A stretch of 64,000 bases of DNA from an uncultured Aquimarina sp. (GCA_947500545.1 CANMSO010000010.1:113182-177181), one strand, 5' to 3'. Positions 25,679 through 35,669 are shown, counted from the first letter of the stretch. The notes: generated by a model not told the origin, from the sequence alone. Translations and numbers: made by a program.

Positions 25679-26878
25679 TTATTCTTTCAAATTGTTAGTA
25701 TCTAAAAATACTTCCGCGATTTTATATACATTTTCAAATAGATCAGTAGATGAGCCATTTTTATTTGCAAGCATTGATATTGATAAATTATACTCTGGAA
25801 ATAATGCTAACAAAGAAATAGAGCCATTGGCGATACCTCCATGATGCCAAACAGTTATGTTTCGGCCATCTTCAAAGATTTCAGAAGTATGATTTCTCCA
25901 ACCAATAGCATAGTTTTGCTTGTTAATTTGTCCATCGTTTAGTTGTACCGGAGTGGTAAGTGTTTTTGTAATTTGACTATCAAATAATTGGTGATTCAAA
26001 AAAGCATTACCAATTTTAACTAGATCGGTTGGCGTGGCCAGAAAGCCACCTCCAGCCCATTTATTACTATTATTGACGTCATACACTTCTTTATATTTTG
26101 TGCCTGAAATTTCGTAAAATATGGAGGTATTTTCAACAAAATCAGAAGTTTCGGCTATTATGTTAGTGGTGTTGATAGCAGTGAACACTTTTTGTTTCAT
26201 GAAATCAGGAAACTTTAGTTTCGAGGCGCCTTCTATCATGGCACTTATAAGCGTATAATTGTAACTGCTATAACTAAAATCAGACCCAGGGTCAAACAAT
26301 AAATTATCATCGTTGAAGATCGACACACTTTCTTTTACATTTGTGTATTCGTCATTGTTATAATACTCCCAAACCGGAAAACAAAAACAAGTGCCATAAT
26401 TACGAATCCCAGAGGTATGAGAGGCTAATTGAGTTAAAGTTAATCTAGAAAGATGTTGACTAGCATAGGGTACAAAATCCTTAACCTTACTGTCAAGATT
26501 TAGTTTTTTTTCCTTAAGTAAGACTCCTATACCCAAAGAGGTTATGGCTTTTGAAGTGCTTCCGATTCTAAATTTTGTATCAAGGTTGGCCAGAATTTTG
26601 TCATCGATATTTTGATATCCAATGGTATTTGCCCAAACAATTTTACCTTCTTGTCCTACAGCAATCGATACTGCTGGCACTTTTAATCGGGAATGAATTA
26701 TTTTAAGGATACTATCTGCCTTTTTTTGTTTTGCTTTTTCATGTGTATGTACTGGTTGCAAAGACTCTGTATCTGGAAACTGAGACCAACCAGAAGTATA
26801 TGTGAAAAGAGGTTCAAATAAAAAGTAGCTAAAGATTAATACGATAACTATGATGAATGAAATAATTGTTTTTTTCAT
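25679..26878 (-). CDS. Serine hydrolase of the beta-lactamase/LACTB group
   Basis: The 399-aa protein has an N-terminal signal anchor (about 5-22) and a class C beta-lactamase-like fold. The nucleophile motif SxxK is in RIGSTSKAITSLG. The second motif reads FSYSSYNYTLIS, close to the YST form of mitochondrial LACTB rather than the YxN of true lactamases. WHHGGIANG supplies the third motif. It probably acts on a peptide or ester in the periplasm; antibiotic hydrolysis is not implied. It may share an operon with the HTH gene upstream (87-nt gap). Confidence 0.85.
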   Translation of the reverse strand: MKKTIISFIIVIVLIFSYFLFEPLFTYTSGWSQFPDTESLQPVHTHEKAKQKKADSILKIIHSRLKVPAVSIAVGQEGKIVWANTIGYQNIDDKILANLDTKFRIGSTSKAITSLGIGVLLKEKKLNLDSKVKDFVPYASQHLSRLTLTQLASHTSGIRNYGTCFCFPVWEYYNNDEYTNVKESVSIFNDDNLLFDPGSDFSYSSYNYTLISAMIEGASKLKFPDFMKQKVFTAINTTNIIAETSDFVENTSIFYEISGTKYKEVYDVNNSNKWAGGGFLATPTDLVKIGNAFLNHQLFDSQITKTLTTPVQLNDGQINKQNYAIGWRNHTSEIFEDGRNITVWHHGGIANGSISLLALFPEYNLSISMLANKNGSSTDLFENVYKIAEVFLDTNNLKE

Positions 26879-26965
26879 TTGTATTATTTAAAATTAGACA
26901 TAGGATTGTTAGTCATAACCTGAGAATGTTATGATATTGAATTTTACGATGAAGAGATTTACGGA

Positions 26966-27838
26966 TTAATCAGAATCGATTTCCTGTTGCTTTGCTTTCA
27001 GCATTTCAGAAACCTTATAGAGTAAAATAATTTCTAAGATTATTGTTGGCGTTAGTAAAACAAAGCCTACAATAGATAAAATGATAGTAACCATAAAAGC
27101 GTATGTTATAATCTCAAAAACGCCTGTAACAGTTGCCAGTGTTCCTAACCCATTTTTAAGACGTAAAACAGATATTCCAAATAATATCCCAATAACGCCA
27201 TAGGTGATGGCTTCTGCACCAATTATGAATTCATAATCAAGCTGAACAGTATATAATGAGATAATGTCATAGATATAAAACAAAACACCAATTAGAATAA
27301 AAATAAATGCAGTAATCCGAAGTAAATAGTTTTTAAAAATCTTTCCGGCAAGTATGAACCCCCTGGTAAATAGAATGATTGAAGCCAGAATAATTAATTT
27401 TAAACTGATATATACGGCTTCATTTGTTACCATTCTATCTTCGAAATATCTAAAGTATTCTATAGCAAATTCTGCAAAACCTAATATAAAATATACAATA
27501 CCACTAATCCATGCAATAGATAGTTGGCGAGTGAGAAAAACCACTTCTTTACTATCATCTATATCAAGAAGAAACAACTTTTTAAATTCTTTTGCTACAC
27601 TAGAATCTTCTGATTGGATTTTATCAAGCTCATAATCTAGTGCAGTTAGAATGGTTTTTATGGTGTAGCTTCTGGGAGTTACTTCTCCAGCTTCAATTCT
27701 TTGAATGGTTCTAACACTAATATTACATTGCTCTACCAGTTCTTCTTGCGTAAATCCTTTTGACTTTCTGAGTTCAGAAATTTTCTGACCTAATTCTGGC
27801 TGTTTCATAATCTGGTTGATTTTCATTTTGTTCAGCAA
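26966..27838 (-). CDS. XRE-type HTH protein with a membrane domain
   Basis: The 290-aa protein has an N-terminal Cro/CI helix-turn-helix (about 16-72: LGQKISELRKSKGFTQEELVEQCNISVRTIQRIEAGEVTPRSY read in order) and then at least five hydrophobic helices (105-280). A DNA-binding head fused to a membrane body suggests a sensor that reads a membrane signal. The start at 27838 gives MLNKMKINQIMKQPELG; the second or third Met may be the real one. It lies directly upstream of the LACTB-like gene. Confidence 0.8.
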   Translation of the reverse strand: MLNKMKINQIMKQPELGQKISELRKSKGFTQEELVEQCNISVRTIQRIEAGEVTPRSYTIKTILTALDYELDKIQSEDSSVAKEFKKLFLLDIDDSKEVVFLTRQLSIAWISGIVYFILGFAEFAIEYFRYFEDRMVTNEAVYISLKLIILASIILFTRGFILAGKIFKNYLLRITAFIFILIGVLFYIYDIISLYTVQLDYEFIIGAEAITYGVIGILFGISVLRLKNGLGTLATVTGVFEIITYAFMVTIILSIVGFVLLTPTIILEIILLYKVSEMLKAKQQEIDSD

Positions 27839-27946
27839 TATTAATTCTCAGAAATAGGTTCTCAAATTTTTCGACCTGTATTTAACCCGCCATTTACCCG
27901 ACAGACCAATAAATATAGGTGTTTTCGACGTTTTGAACTTATGTAA

Positions 27947-30900
27947 TTAATTTTGTATTTCTACTGTATCTTTAGGTTTTAATGGTTGCAAAACTTGCAA
28001 AGCTTTATCTACAGAATCAATGTTTTCGAAAGTTAATAATAATCTCAAACCGTTTCGAGTATTTTTTTCTTTCATTTTACAAACTCCTGAGTTTTGCTGT
28101 ACATACTGAAGCACTTTAGAGAAAGAAGGGCTTTGATAAAAACTTGATTGTTGATCACTTATAAAATACCCTATTAACTTACCTTGTTTCAGTATAATTT
28201 TTTCTAATCCAATAGTCGTAGCGATCCATTTAGTACGAACAGAGTTTAATAAATCCACAGCTGGATCAGGCAATTCACCAAAACGATCAATTAGTCTTTT
28301 CTCATACGCTTGTAATCCTTTTTCATCTTTAATTGCATTAAGTTCTGTATAGAGATTCAATCGTTCGGTAATGTTGTTGATATAATCATCGGGGAATAAG
28401 AGTTCAAAATCAGTATCGATTTGGGTGTCTTTTAAGAATACTTTCTCTTTTGAATCATCTTCATAAAGCTCCTTAAACTCATTTTCCTTTAGCTCTTCAA
28501 TAGCTTCGTTTAAGATTTTCTGATAAGTATCGAAACCTATCTCGTTAATGAATCCACTTTGCTCACCACCCAGTAGATCTCCAGCTCCTCTAATTTCTAG
28601 ATCTTTCATGGCAATGTTGAACCCACTACCCAGCTCTGAAAATTGCTCTAGAGCCGTAATACGCTTTCGAGCATCTTCGGTCATAGCAGAATATGGCGGA
28701 GTAATAAAATAGCAAAATGCCTTTTTGTTACTTCGCCCCACACGTCCACGCATTTGGTGCAGATCCGAAAGGCCAAAATTATTCGCATTATTAATAAAGA
28801 TGGTATTGGCATTGGGTACATCTAACCCACTTTCTACAATGGTAGTAGATACCAAGACATCAAATTCTCCATTCATAAACGAGAGCATTAAGCCTTCAAG
28901 TTTTTTCCCTTCCATTTGTCCATGACCAATGCCTATTTTTGCATCAGGAACAACGCGTTGAATCATTCCGGCTACTTCTTTTATGTTTTCTATTCTGTTG
29001 TGAATAAAAAACACTTGGCCACCCCGTTGGATTTCATAGCTTACCGCATCCCGAATTGTTTCTTCACTAAATCGTATTACATTAGTTTCGATAGGATAGC
29101 GATTGGGCGGGGGTGTAGTTATTGTAGATAAATCACGCGCTGCCATTAAGCTAAATTGCAAGGTTCTTGGGATTGGTGTGGCGGTTAATGTAAGTGTATC
29201 TACATTTTCTTTTATAGTCTTAAGTTTGTCTTTTACAGATACTCCAAACTTTTGTTCTTCGTCAATAACCAGCAATCCAAGATCTTTAAATTTTACATTT
29301 TTATTGACTAATTGATGGGTGCCAATAATGATATCTACTTTTCCGGCTGCTAAGCCCTCTAGAGTTTCTCTTTTTTGTTTTGCCGTGCGGAAACGATTTA
29401 CATAATCTACCGTTACCGGAAAATCTTTTAGTCGTTCACGAAATGTTTTTGCATGCTGAAAAGCCAAAATTGTGGTAGGTACAAGGATTGCTACTTGTTT
29501 TCCGTTATCTACTGCTTTAAAAGCTGCTCTAACTGCAACTTCAGTCTTACCAAAACCAACGTCCCCACAGATGAGGCGATCCATTGGGCGCTCACTTTCC
29601 ATATCGGCTTTTACAGCTTCAGTAGCTGTACTTTGATCGGGCGTATCTTCATAAATAAAGGACGCCTCTAATTCATGTTGCAAATAACTATCTGGATTAT
29701 ATTGGAATCCTTTTTGTAATTTTCGCTTTGCATACAGCTGAATTAGATTGAATGCAATATGTTTAACCCTTGCTTTGGTCTTTTGTTTAAGCGTCTTCCA
29801 AGCTTTGGATCCTAACTTGTATATCTGCGGAGTTTTACCATCTTTACCATTAAATTTTGAAATCTTATGAAGCGAATGTATGCTTAAATAAAGTACATCA
29901 CGTTCACCATAGATCAACTTTATGGCTTCTTGTTTTTTGCCTTCGACATCTATCTTCTGAAGCCCTCCAAATTTTCCGATCCCATGATCAATATGGGTCA
30001 CATAATCACCTACTTCTAGGTTGGTAAGCTCTTTAAGTGTGATGGCTTGTTTTTTGGCGTAGCCATTCTTGAGATTGAATTTATGATAACGCTCAAAAAT
30101 CTGATGATCTGTATAACAAGCAATTTTTTGGCCGTGATCAATAAATCCTTGAAAAGCTGAAAAAACAACGGTCTCGTATTGTTTTACATCAAGATCGGCA
30201 TCATCAAAAATATCATGAAAACGCTTGGCTTGCTGTTCGCTAACGCAAAAGATATAATTCTTAAAACCTTCCTCATTATTCTCATTTAGGTTCTGAATCA
30301 ATAAATCAAATTGTTTATTAAATGAAGGTTGAGGTTTTGTGTCAAATTTGATTGAAAAATCGGCTTTGGTTAATGGGAGGTTTCCGATTTCTACCAAAGT
30401 AAAATCAAGAAGTTGTTTTTTGATTAATTCAGAATTCGCAAAAAGCTCTTCAGGAGTACCATGTTTTATATCTTCAGACAGTGTTTTGAAAGCTTCATGA
30501 GCTTTTTCAAAATTTTTGTCAATTCTGGCCGATAACAGATCAATATCCTTAGCGAAAACTACAGTTTTTGAAGCAATATATTTTAAAAAACTCTCACGAG
30601 TTTCCTGCATGGCTTTATTCTCTACATTAGGAATAACTGATATTTTCTTGATCTGATCGGTAGATAATTGTGTTTCTACATCAAATGTCCTTATACTATC
30701 AACTTCGTTTCCAAAAAACTCGATCCTGTAGGGTTCATCGTTACTAAAAGAGAATACATCTACAATACCACCACGAACCGAAAATTCACCAGGTTCGGTT
30801 ACGAAATCTACGCGTTGAAATTGATATTCGAACAACACTTCATTTACAAAATCTAAAGAAAGTGTGTCATTTACTGCAATTTTCAGCGTGTTTTTTTCAA

Positions 30901-31312
30901 GCTCTTTTCGGGTGACTACTTTTTCAAATAGCGCATCCGGATATGTTATAATTAAGGCCGGTTTCTTCCTAGAATTGATACGGTTTAGTACTTCTGCTCT
31001 AAGAAGCACATTGGCATTATCTGTTTCTTCAATTTGATAGGGCCTGCGATAACTACCGGGATAAAAAAGCACATTTTTGTCACCTAATAATTGCTCTAGA
31101 TCATTAAGGTAATAAGCTGCTTCTTCCTTATCATTAAAAATACATAAGAAAGGTGTTTCAGATTGCTTAAAAGCATTTTCAATAACATAAGATAACGATG
31201 ATCCTATTAGTCCTTGTAAATGTACTTTTGCTTGGGATTGGGCAATAGCATTTCCCAGTTTCTGCTGATGCGGAGACTGTAAAAAAGTTTGCGAGATTAT
31301 AGTTGCACTCAC
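27947..31312 (-). CDS. mfd: Transcription-repair coupling factor
   Basis: The 1121-aa ATP-dependent translocase removes RNA polymerase stalled at DNA damage and recruits UvrA. From the N-terminus there is a UvrB-like region (about 20-330), the RNA-polymerase interaction domain (VGDYVTHIDHGIGKFGGLQ, about 440), the helicase motor with Walker A DRLICGDVGFGKTEVA and the DEEQ box VIDEEQKFGV, motif VI QMRGRVGRSNKKA, and the TRCF C-terminal domain. All motor motifs are present and the length is normal. It stands alone. Confidence 0.97.
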   Translation of the reverse strand: MSATIISQTFLQSPHQQKLGNAIAQSQAKVHLQGLIGSSLSYVIENAFKQSETPFLCIFNDKEEAAYYLNDLEQLLGDKNVLFYPGSYRRPYQIEETDNANVLLRAEVLNRINSRKKPALIITYPDALFEKVVTRKELEKNTLKIAVNDTLSLDFVNEVLFEYQFQRVDFVTEPGEFSVRGGIVDVFSFSNDEPYRIEFFGNEVDSIRTFDVETQLSTDQIKKISVIPNVENKAMQETRESFLKYIASKTVVFAKDIDLLSARIDKNFEKAHEAFKTLSEDIKHGTPEELFANSELIKKQLLDFTLVEIGNLPLTKADFSIKFDTKPQPSFNKQFDLLIQNLNENNEEGFKNYIFCVSEQQAKRFHDIFDDADLDVKQYETVVFSAFQGFIDHGQKIACYTDHQIFERYHKFNLKNGYAKKQAITLKELTNLEVGDYVTHIDHGIGKFGGLQKIDVEGKKQEAIKLIYGERDVLYLSIHSLHKISKFNGKDGKTPQIYKLGSKAWKTLKQKTKARVKHIAFNLIQLYAKRKLQKGFQYNPDSYLQHELEASFIYEDTPDQSTATEAVKADMESERPMDRLICGDVGFGKTEVAVRAAFKAVDNGKQVAILVPTTILAFQHAKTFRERLKDFPVTVDYVNRFRTAKQKRETLEGLAAGKVDIIIGTHQLVNKNVKFKDLGLLVIDEEQKFGVSVKDKLKTIKENVDTLTLTATPIPRTLQFSLMAARDLSTITTPPPNRYPIETNVIRFSEETIRDAVSYEIQRGGQVFFIHNRIENIKEVAGMIQRVVPDAKIGIGHGQMEGKKLEGLMLSFMNGEFDVLVSTTIVESGLDVPNANTIFINNANNFGLSDLHQMRGRVGRSNKKAFCYFITPPYSAMTEDARKRITALEQFSELGSGFNIAMKDLEIRGAGDLLGGEQSGFINEIGFDTYQKILNEAIEELKENEFKELYEDDSKEKVFLKDTQIDTDFELLFPDDYINNITERLNLYTELNAIKDEKGLQAYEKRLIDRFGELPDPAVDLLNSVRTKWIATTIGLEKIILKQGKLIGYFISDQQSSFYQSPSFSKVLQYVQQNSGVCKMKEKNTRNGLRLLLTFENIDSVDKALQVLQPLKPKDTVEIQN

Positions 31313-31375
31313 GTAGCGATGTTTTGTGGCAAATATAAGTGCTATCTTAACATCTTACAAAGAGATTTTTAATTT

Positions 31376-32518
31376 CTAGTAGAATTGATTAATTAGCTTA
31401 TCAAAATCAGCCTCAGAATTATATACATGAGGAGAAACACGCATAGCATTTCCTCTGAAGGATACAATGATATTTTCTTGCTTTAGTTTTGCTTTCAATT
31501 TTTCAAGATCAATATGCTTGGGCAGATAAATCCCAAAAAGATGATGCGCCCTATGGTCATCTTCTTCTATAAAACAACCTAAATCTCTTAGTTTTTGAAC
31601 TGCTGTCGAGGAAATCGTTTTGCTATATTCCTGTATTGCGGTCGGCGACCATTCTATTAATTGTTCGATCGATCTAATGAGCATAGGAGTGAGTACAAAG
31701 TTACTGGCTTCACCAACAGAATACCGTGCTGCTTTTTCCTGGTAGCGATCTTCATATTGAGTGAGTTTAGTAAAATCTTCGCTATTATAACGGTGCATCC
31801 AATTATGTTCTATAGGAGTCCCATTATTAAAAGCATCGCTGTAATATGCCATCCCGGTAGAGTAGGGCCCAAGCATCCATTTGTAGCCTGCGCAAATCAG
31901 GGCATCTGGTTTAATTTCTTGAACAGAAAAAGGTAATGCACCTATACTTTGGGTACCATCTACAACCAACATAGCATCTACAGATTTGGTTTTTTCTCTG
32001 ATGGTTTTTAAATTAAACAGTGTTCCGTCTGCCCAATGTACATGACACATGGCGATCACAGCAGTTTTTTTGTTTATTGCGGCCAGAATATTTTGATTCC
32101 AGATGGAACTTCGATTATTGAAACTTTGAGGTGGCTTAATCACTTTTATTATCGCACCTTTTTTTTGCGCAATTTCTTGCCATACATACACATTACTGGG
32201 GAATTGCTCATCTACCAACAAAATTTCATCTCCTTTTTTGATAGGTATATTATTTGCTGCATTGGCAATACCATATGATACCGAAGGTATTGAAGCTATA
32301 TTTCTATAGTCTGGAGCATCAATCAAAGTTGCAAAACGTTGTTTTAATACTTCTTTCTGGCTAAAGAAATCTTCAGGAAGTATTTCATTGGGTTTAGCTT
32401 TCCTGATTACGCTTTTCAGGCCAGCTTCTGACACTGATTTTAATTGAGGCGACATGTAGGCACAGTTAAGATAGGTTGTGTCTTCTGAAAGATCAAAAAG
32501 ATGTTTTTGGCATTGCAT
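31376..32518 (-). CDS. Class V aminotransferase (cysteine desulfurase-like fold)
   Basis: The 380-aa PLP enzyme has the Schiff-base lysine in ALICAGYKWMLGPYSTGM and the cofactor Asp in MLVVDGTQSIGALPF. The start (YLNCAYMSPQL) is typical of the kynureninase/isopenicillin N epimerase-like branch of class V. No active-site Cys loop of a true cysteine desulfurase is seen. The substrate is not clear. The gene stands alone between mfd and the peptide locus. Confidence 0.85.
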   Translation of the reverse strand: MQCQKHLFDLSEDTTYLNCAYMSPQLKSVSEAGLKSVIRKAKPNEILPEDFFSQKEVLKQRFATLIDAPDYRNIASIPSVSYGIANAANNIPIKKGDEILLVDEQFPSNVYVWQEIAQKKGAIIKVIKPPQSFNNRSSIWNQNILAAINKKTAVIAMCHVHWADGTLFNLKTIREKTKSVDAMLVVDGTQSIGALPFSVQEIKPDALICAGYKWMLGPYSTGMAYYSDAFNNGTPIEHNWMHRYNSEDFTKLTQYEDRYQEKAARYSVGEASNFVLTPMLIRSIEQLIEWSPTAIQEYSKTISSTAVQKLRDLGCFIEEDDHRAHHLFGIYLPKHIDLEKLKAKLKQENIIVSFRGNAMRVSPHVYNSEADFDKLINQFY

Positions 32519-32647
32519 GTTTTTAGTTTAAAACTAAAAATAGTTCTTCCTAGAAAGATGAAAAAGTGTTTATGAAAATATTAGGAATAACAGGTTGTAT
32601 GGGTCAAATTATTTTGTGCGCGACTTCTTAGAATTATGTTGATAATC

Positions 32648-32682
32648 AAAAAAGGCAGAAATTGACAAATTTCTGCCTTTTC
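32648..32682 (-). terminator. Terminator of the lanthipeptide-type precursor gene
   Basis: Read on the minus strand, AAAAGGCAGAAATT pairs with AATTTCTGCCTTTT and is followed by a T run. It lies about 30 nt after the stop at 32709. Confidence 0.85.
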
Positions 32683-32708
32683 TCAAAAGATTGAATACTT
32701 TTTAAACA

Positions 32709-32873
32709 CTAATTTAGTGTTCCGTTTTCTGTAAAAGTTGGATCTTCTGTAGGTTTTGTTTCGCAGCTTTTATGCGGAAAAGAAGGGCAAATAGGAGCGC
32801 CTGCTTTAATGCTATCCAAATTATTTAGTTTAGTGATAGTTATTTTCTTTAAACTTAATTTTTTGTTTTTCAT
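32709..32873 (-). CDS. Lanthipeptide-type RiPP precursor
   Basis: The 54-aa peptide starts MKNKKLSLKKITITKLNNLD, then SIKAG. The pattern K-L-x-L-K-K-x-T-I-x-K-L-N-x-L matches leaders of Bacteroidota class I lanthipeptide precursors. The core APICPSFPHKSCETKPTEDP and the rest hold two Cys and several Ser and Thr, which would suit lanthionine rings or a disulfide. No lanthipeptide dehydratase, cyclase or transporter gene lies in the window, so any maturation must act in trans. It has its own terminator. Confidence 0.7.
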   Translation of the reverse strand: MKNKKLSLKKITITKLNNLDSIKAGAPICPSFPHKSCETKPTEDPTFTENGTLN

Positions 32874-33042
32874 TTTTTGGTATTAATTTAAATGTTTGGA
32901 TTAGAAGTAATAAATTATACGAGCCACATTTCTTCAACCTTCCCTTTTGTTAAGAAAACTAAGTGACTCATTATTTTACAGATATTTTGTTTTTCCCAAT
33001 TATTAATAAATATCTTTAGATAATCTACTTTTGTTTCAGAGT

Positions 33043-33050
33043 CAAATATA
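33043..33050 (-). promoter_or_regulatory. Possible -7 box for the lanthipeptide-type precursor
   Basis: Read on the minus strand the site is TATATTTG, a perfect TAnnTTTG. It lies 170 nt before the ATG at 32873, leaving a long leader. No clear -33 element is seen, so this is tentative. Confidence 0.35.
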
Positions 33051-33151
33051 ATTAGTAATATAATGAAGTCGTTCTTTTTTGATGGTTTAATACCTGTTTT
33101 CAGGGAAAACGGACTTATATTGATGTGGTTATTGGCTTGATAATAATGATT

Positions 33152-34885
33152 TTATGAGGCTTGAATCTGTTTTTCTAATGCTTTAATAAAATAAGAAGGA
33201 TGGATTCCGTTTTGTTTGTAAAAAGCTTTAGAAAAAGCATCTGTAGTGTTAAAACCAATTTCTTGTGCGATTGCCTTAATAGTATAATTCCTGAATTTAG
33301 AATCTGTTTTTAGTTTTATGATGGCGTGATCTATTCTTAAATTATTGATGTACTGATTAAATGATTTCTTTTTATAGGTATTAATAATTTTAGACAAATA
33401 TTTGGAATTGGTTCCAAATCTTTTGGCCAAAATATTTACAGATAAATCGGGTTGGATAAATCCTAATTCATTTTCAAAAATTGTTAATTTGCTAAGAATC
33501 TCTTTTATACTTTCTTCTGGGATAGCGAGTATTGTTTTCTCTTTCTGTAATATTGCTTGATTTTCATGCTCTTTTAGAGAATCTTGTTTGTGATATAATT
33601 CTTCGAATCGTTTTTTATATTGCATTTGTCTGCGTCGATTAATCAACCATAAGACAAATAGCAAAAGACTAATAATTACCAAAACACCAATAATAGTAAA
33701 GGATGTTTTTTTTCCAGTCTGTAAACTATTTATAATTTCTTGTTTTTCTGAAAGCAGTCTTGGGGTGTCATAATTTTGTACTACAGCTTTCATTAGGTAT
33801 CGATAATTAGTGTGTAGTATACTGTCTACAGTAATTAACTGCTCGATATACTTTAGCTGATTATCTTTATCGCCTAACTTTTTGTAATAATTGATTAAGA
33901 TTTCATAATTTTCTCGATTATTAGGCATAATCTCAGATATTTCTTCAAAAATCTTATCTACTTTAATGTGTGCGGCAATGGCTTCTTTTTCTTTGCCTAA
34001 TGATGTCAACGTTTTTCCATAAAAAAAGTAAGCCATAGATAGATTAGCTCTATCTCCACTAATTTTTAATTCTTCAATAGCAGTTGATAAACTATCTCTT
34101 GCGGTTATAAAGTTTTTTTTCTCAAATGAATTAATCCCTTCGTTTAAGGTAAAATAGTATTTAGAAGCTTCATTGTTTAATGTTATTGATTCTTTATATC
34201 CTAGGGTGTTAATAATCGTAGCAGAATCTAGTTTTTTGTTCAAATAATAGGATTCTGATAGGGCAAGCAATGTGTTTAAATAAGTTATTGGTTTATCCTT
34301 TTTAAATTTTGAATAATACTGATAACATTCTCTTAGCTCGGTTAACGCCATTTTATGTTCACCAATCCTACTTTTTAGTACACCTATACTTTTTTTACTA
34401 GCATAAAAAAGGTGAGTATTCTCGAATTCTTTTGCTTTTTCATTGGTTTTAAGATATAAATCCAGCGCTTTTTTGAAATTCCCCCTATTGTATTCGATTT
34501 TCCCTTTAGTATAATATGCTAGTGCTGGATAAAATTTTGTTTTTAGATTCTTTGAGTATAGAATCATACTATCTACATATTTTTCATTGATTTTTTCATC
34601 CTTCGTAATACCAGAGAAATAATATAACCCATCAACTATTTTAGTAGTATCCACATCTTTTTTTGCTTTTAGAAGATATGACTGAACATATATAATTGCT
34701 TTTGATGAATCTTTGGCATTCTCGGCTACCATTTTTTTTAGATATGAATACTCTTTAGTAAGTAAACTATCAATTGATGTTTGAAAAGCAAAAAGATTTG
34801 CACTACTAAATAATAGGAGTATTATAAAGAACAAATTTTTAAAATATTTGTTTTTTATATGAGACAAGGCAATAAAACACAACAT
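33152..34885 (-). CDS. TPR-transmembrane-AraC regulator, left
   Basis: The 577-aa protein has a signal or anchor segment near residues 17-33, a helical TPR region (about 40-380; e.g. YYTKGKIEYNRGNFKKALDLY), one transmembrane helix (about 394-414, TIIGVLVIISLLLFVLWLI), a coiled linker and a C-terminal AraC helix-turn-helix (about 475-577; ILAKRFGTNSKYLSKIINTY, IAQEIGFNTTDAFSKAFYKQ). The TPR part should lie in the periplasm and the HTH in the cytoplasm, as a one-component sensor. It faces the plus-strand GG-peptide genes from across a shared 395-nt gap. Confidence 0.87.
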   Translation of the reverse strand: MLCFIALSHIKNKYFKNLFFIILLLFSSANLFAFQTSIDSLLTKEYSYLKKMVAENAKDSSKAIIYVQSYLLKAKKDVDTTKIVDGLYYFSGITKDEKINEKYVDSMILYSKNLKTKFYPALAYYTKGKIEYNRGNFKKALDLYLKTNEKAKEFENTHLFYASKKSIGVLKSRIGEHKMALTELRECYQYYSKFKKDKPITYLNTLLALSESYYLNKKLDSATIINTLGYKESITLNNEASKYYFTLNEGINSFEKKNFITARDSLSTAIEELKISGDRANLSMAYFFYGKTLTSLGKEKEAIAAHIKVDKIFEEISEIMPNNRENYEILINYYKKLGDKDNQLKYIEQLITVDSILHTNYRYLMKAVVQNYDTPRLLSEKQEIINSLQTGKKTSFTIIGVLVIISLLLFVLWLINRRRQMQYKKRFEELYHKQDSLKEHENQAILQKEKTILAIPEESIKEILSKLTIFENELGFIQPDLSVNILAKRFGTNSKYLSKIINTYKKKSFNQYINNLRIDHAIIKLKTDSKFRNYTIKAIAQEIGFNTTDAFSKAFYKQNGIHPSYFIKALEKQIQAS

Positions 34886-35280
34886 CTATAGATATTTTTG
34901 TCTGACAAACTTAAAGATTTACAGAGGAAAAATCCAATTTTTGGTTTTATTGTTTTTCGACACATTTTTTTAAAATTAATTACTCTGAAATCAAATAACT
35001 TATGATTGAGTATACCTTTTGTTTAAGATTCTTTTAATAACTGTTAATTCACAGAAAACACAGCTTGTTTTCCTTGAAAAGCCACTTACTTAGTTTGTTT
35101 TCTTTCTATTGGCAGGTCTATATTTGTTTGTGGTAAAACTTGATTAATCATTGTCAATAATCTTCAATATAAGTTAGGATTTGGCTAATCGTGTCCACGT
35201 TAAAAAGTAAAGTCGAGACAGAATTCCTGAATGTCTTTAAATGCTCAGGAAACGTACCAATTCTTAAATACCTTAATATC
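34886..35280. other. Divergent regulatory region between TPR-AraC regulator and GG peptide 1
   Basis: AT-rich region with start sites leaving in both directions. Towards the regulator, TTG (minus strand, 34937-34935) and TAAGTTTG (34913-34906) with 21 nt between them make a plausible promoter. Towards the peptide gene lies the shared leader element at 35224-35251. A plus-strand frame opening with GTG at 35191 is judged not to be the start. Nothing else is recognised. Confidence 0.5.
35224..35251 (+). promoter_or_regulatory. Leader element 1 with TTCCTGA/TCAGGAA inverted repeat
   Basis: TTCCTGA (35224-35230) and TCAGGAA (35245-35251) flank a conserved 14-nt spacer that reads ATGTCNNTAAATGC in all copies. 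It starts 57 nt before the ATG of GG peptide 1. Two more copies precede peptides 2 and 3 at the same distance. Confidence 0.7.
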
Positions 35281-35439
35281 ATGTTAAAGAACATTTTAAA
35301 ATTAGAAAGTACAACAAAACTTAGTGTCGAACAACAAAAATCAATCAATGGAGGTTGGGGATCTGCAGGTTGTTTTCCCCAATGCGGGCCTGGTGGTGGC
35401 GTTCCAAATTTAGAAACTGGAAGATGTGCTTGCTACTAG
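35281..35439 (+). CDS. GG-leader Cys-rich peptide 1
   Basis: The 52-aa peptide starts MLKNILKLESTTKLSVEQQK and reaches the double glycine in SINGG at about 24-25. The core is Gly-rich with four cysteines (SAGCFPQC ... RCACY). It belongs to a family of four in this window. I chose ATG 35281 because it aligns with the starts of the relatives; an upstream GTG at 35191 would run through the leader element. The GG site suggests export and cleavage by a C39-peptidase transporter, which is not in the window. A terminator follows. Confidence 0.75.
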   Translation: MLKNILKLESTTKLSVEQQKSINGGWGSAGCFPQCGPGGGVPNLETGRCACY

Positions 35440-35476
35440 AAATTTGTTTTAGTTATTAAACAATTAGGTTTGTTTA

Positions 35477-35514
35477 ACAACTGTACAGTTCATAATCGGT
35501 GCAGTTGTTTTTTC
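35477..35514 (+). terminator. Terminator of GG peptide 1
   Basis: AACAACTGTAC pairs with GTGCAGTTGTT (one G-T pair) across an 11-nt loop and runs into T6. Confidence 0.75.
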
Positions 35515-35613
35515 ACTCTGATTACTATGCTTCTTCATAAGATTTGTGAGTATTCTTAAAGCAGAAGTGCCAAGTAGTATTACGGTTATCAGAGAGACGA
35601 AATTTTGACATAA

Positions 35614-35641
35614 TTCCTGAATGTCTCTAAATGCTCAGGGA
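35614..35641 (+). promoter_or_regulatory. Leader element 2 with TTCCTGA/TCAGGGA inverted repeat
   Basis: Second copy of the leader element: TTCCTGA at 35614-35620, a 14-nt spacer ATGTCTCTAAATGC, then TCAGGGA at 35635-35641, with one change in the right arm. It starts 56 nt before the ATG of peptide 2. Confidence 0.7.
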
Positions 35642-35669
35642 ATTCATAAATCATTAAATAATATAAATT

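Noticed and set aside
25679..26878. A true beta-lactamase resistance gene
   Set aside because: The second motif is YSS rather than YxN and the protein resembles LACTB-type hydrolases; resistance is not supported.
35191..35280. Longer N-terminus for GG peptide 1 from a GTG
   Set aside because: It would translate through the shared leader element and has no match in the sibling peptides, which all start at the ML-N-IL methionine.
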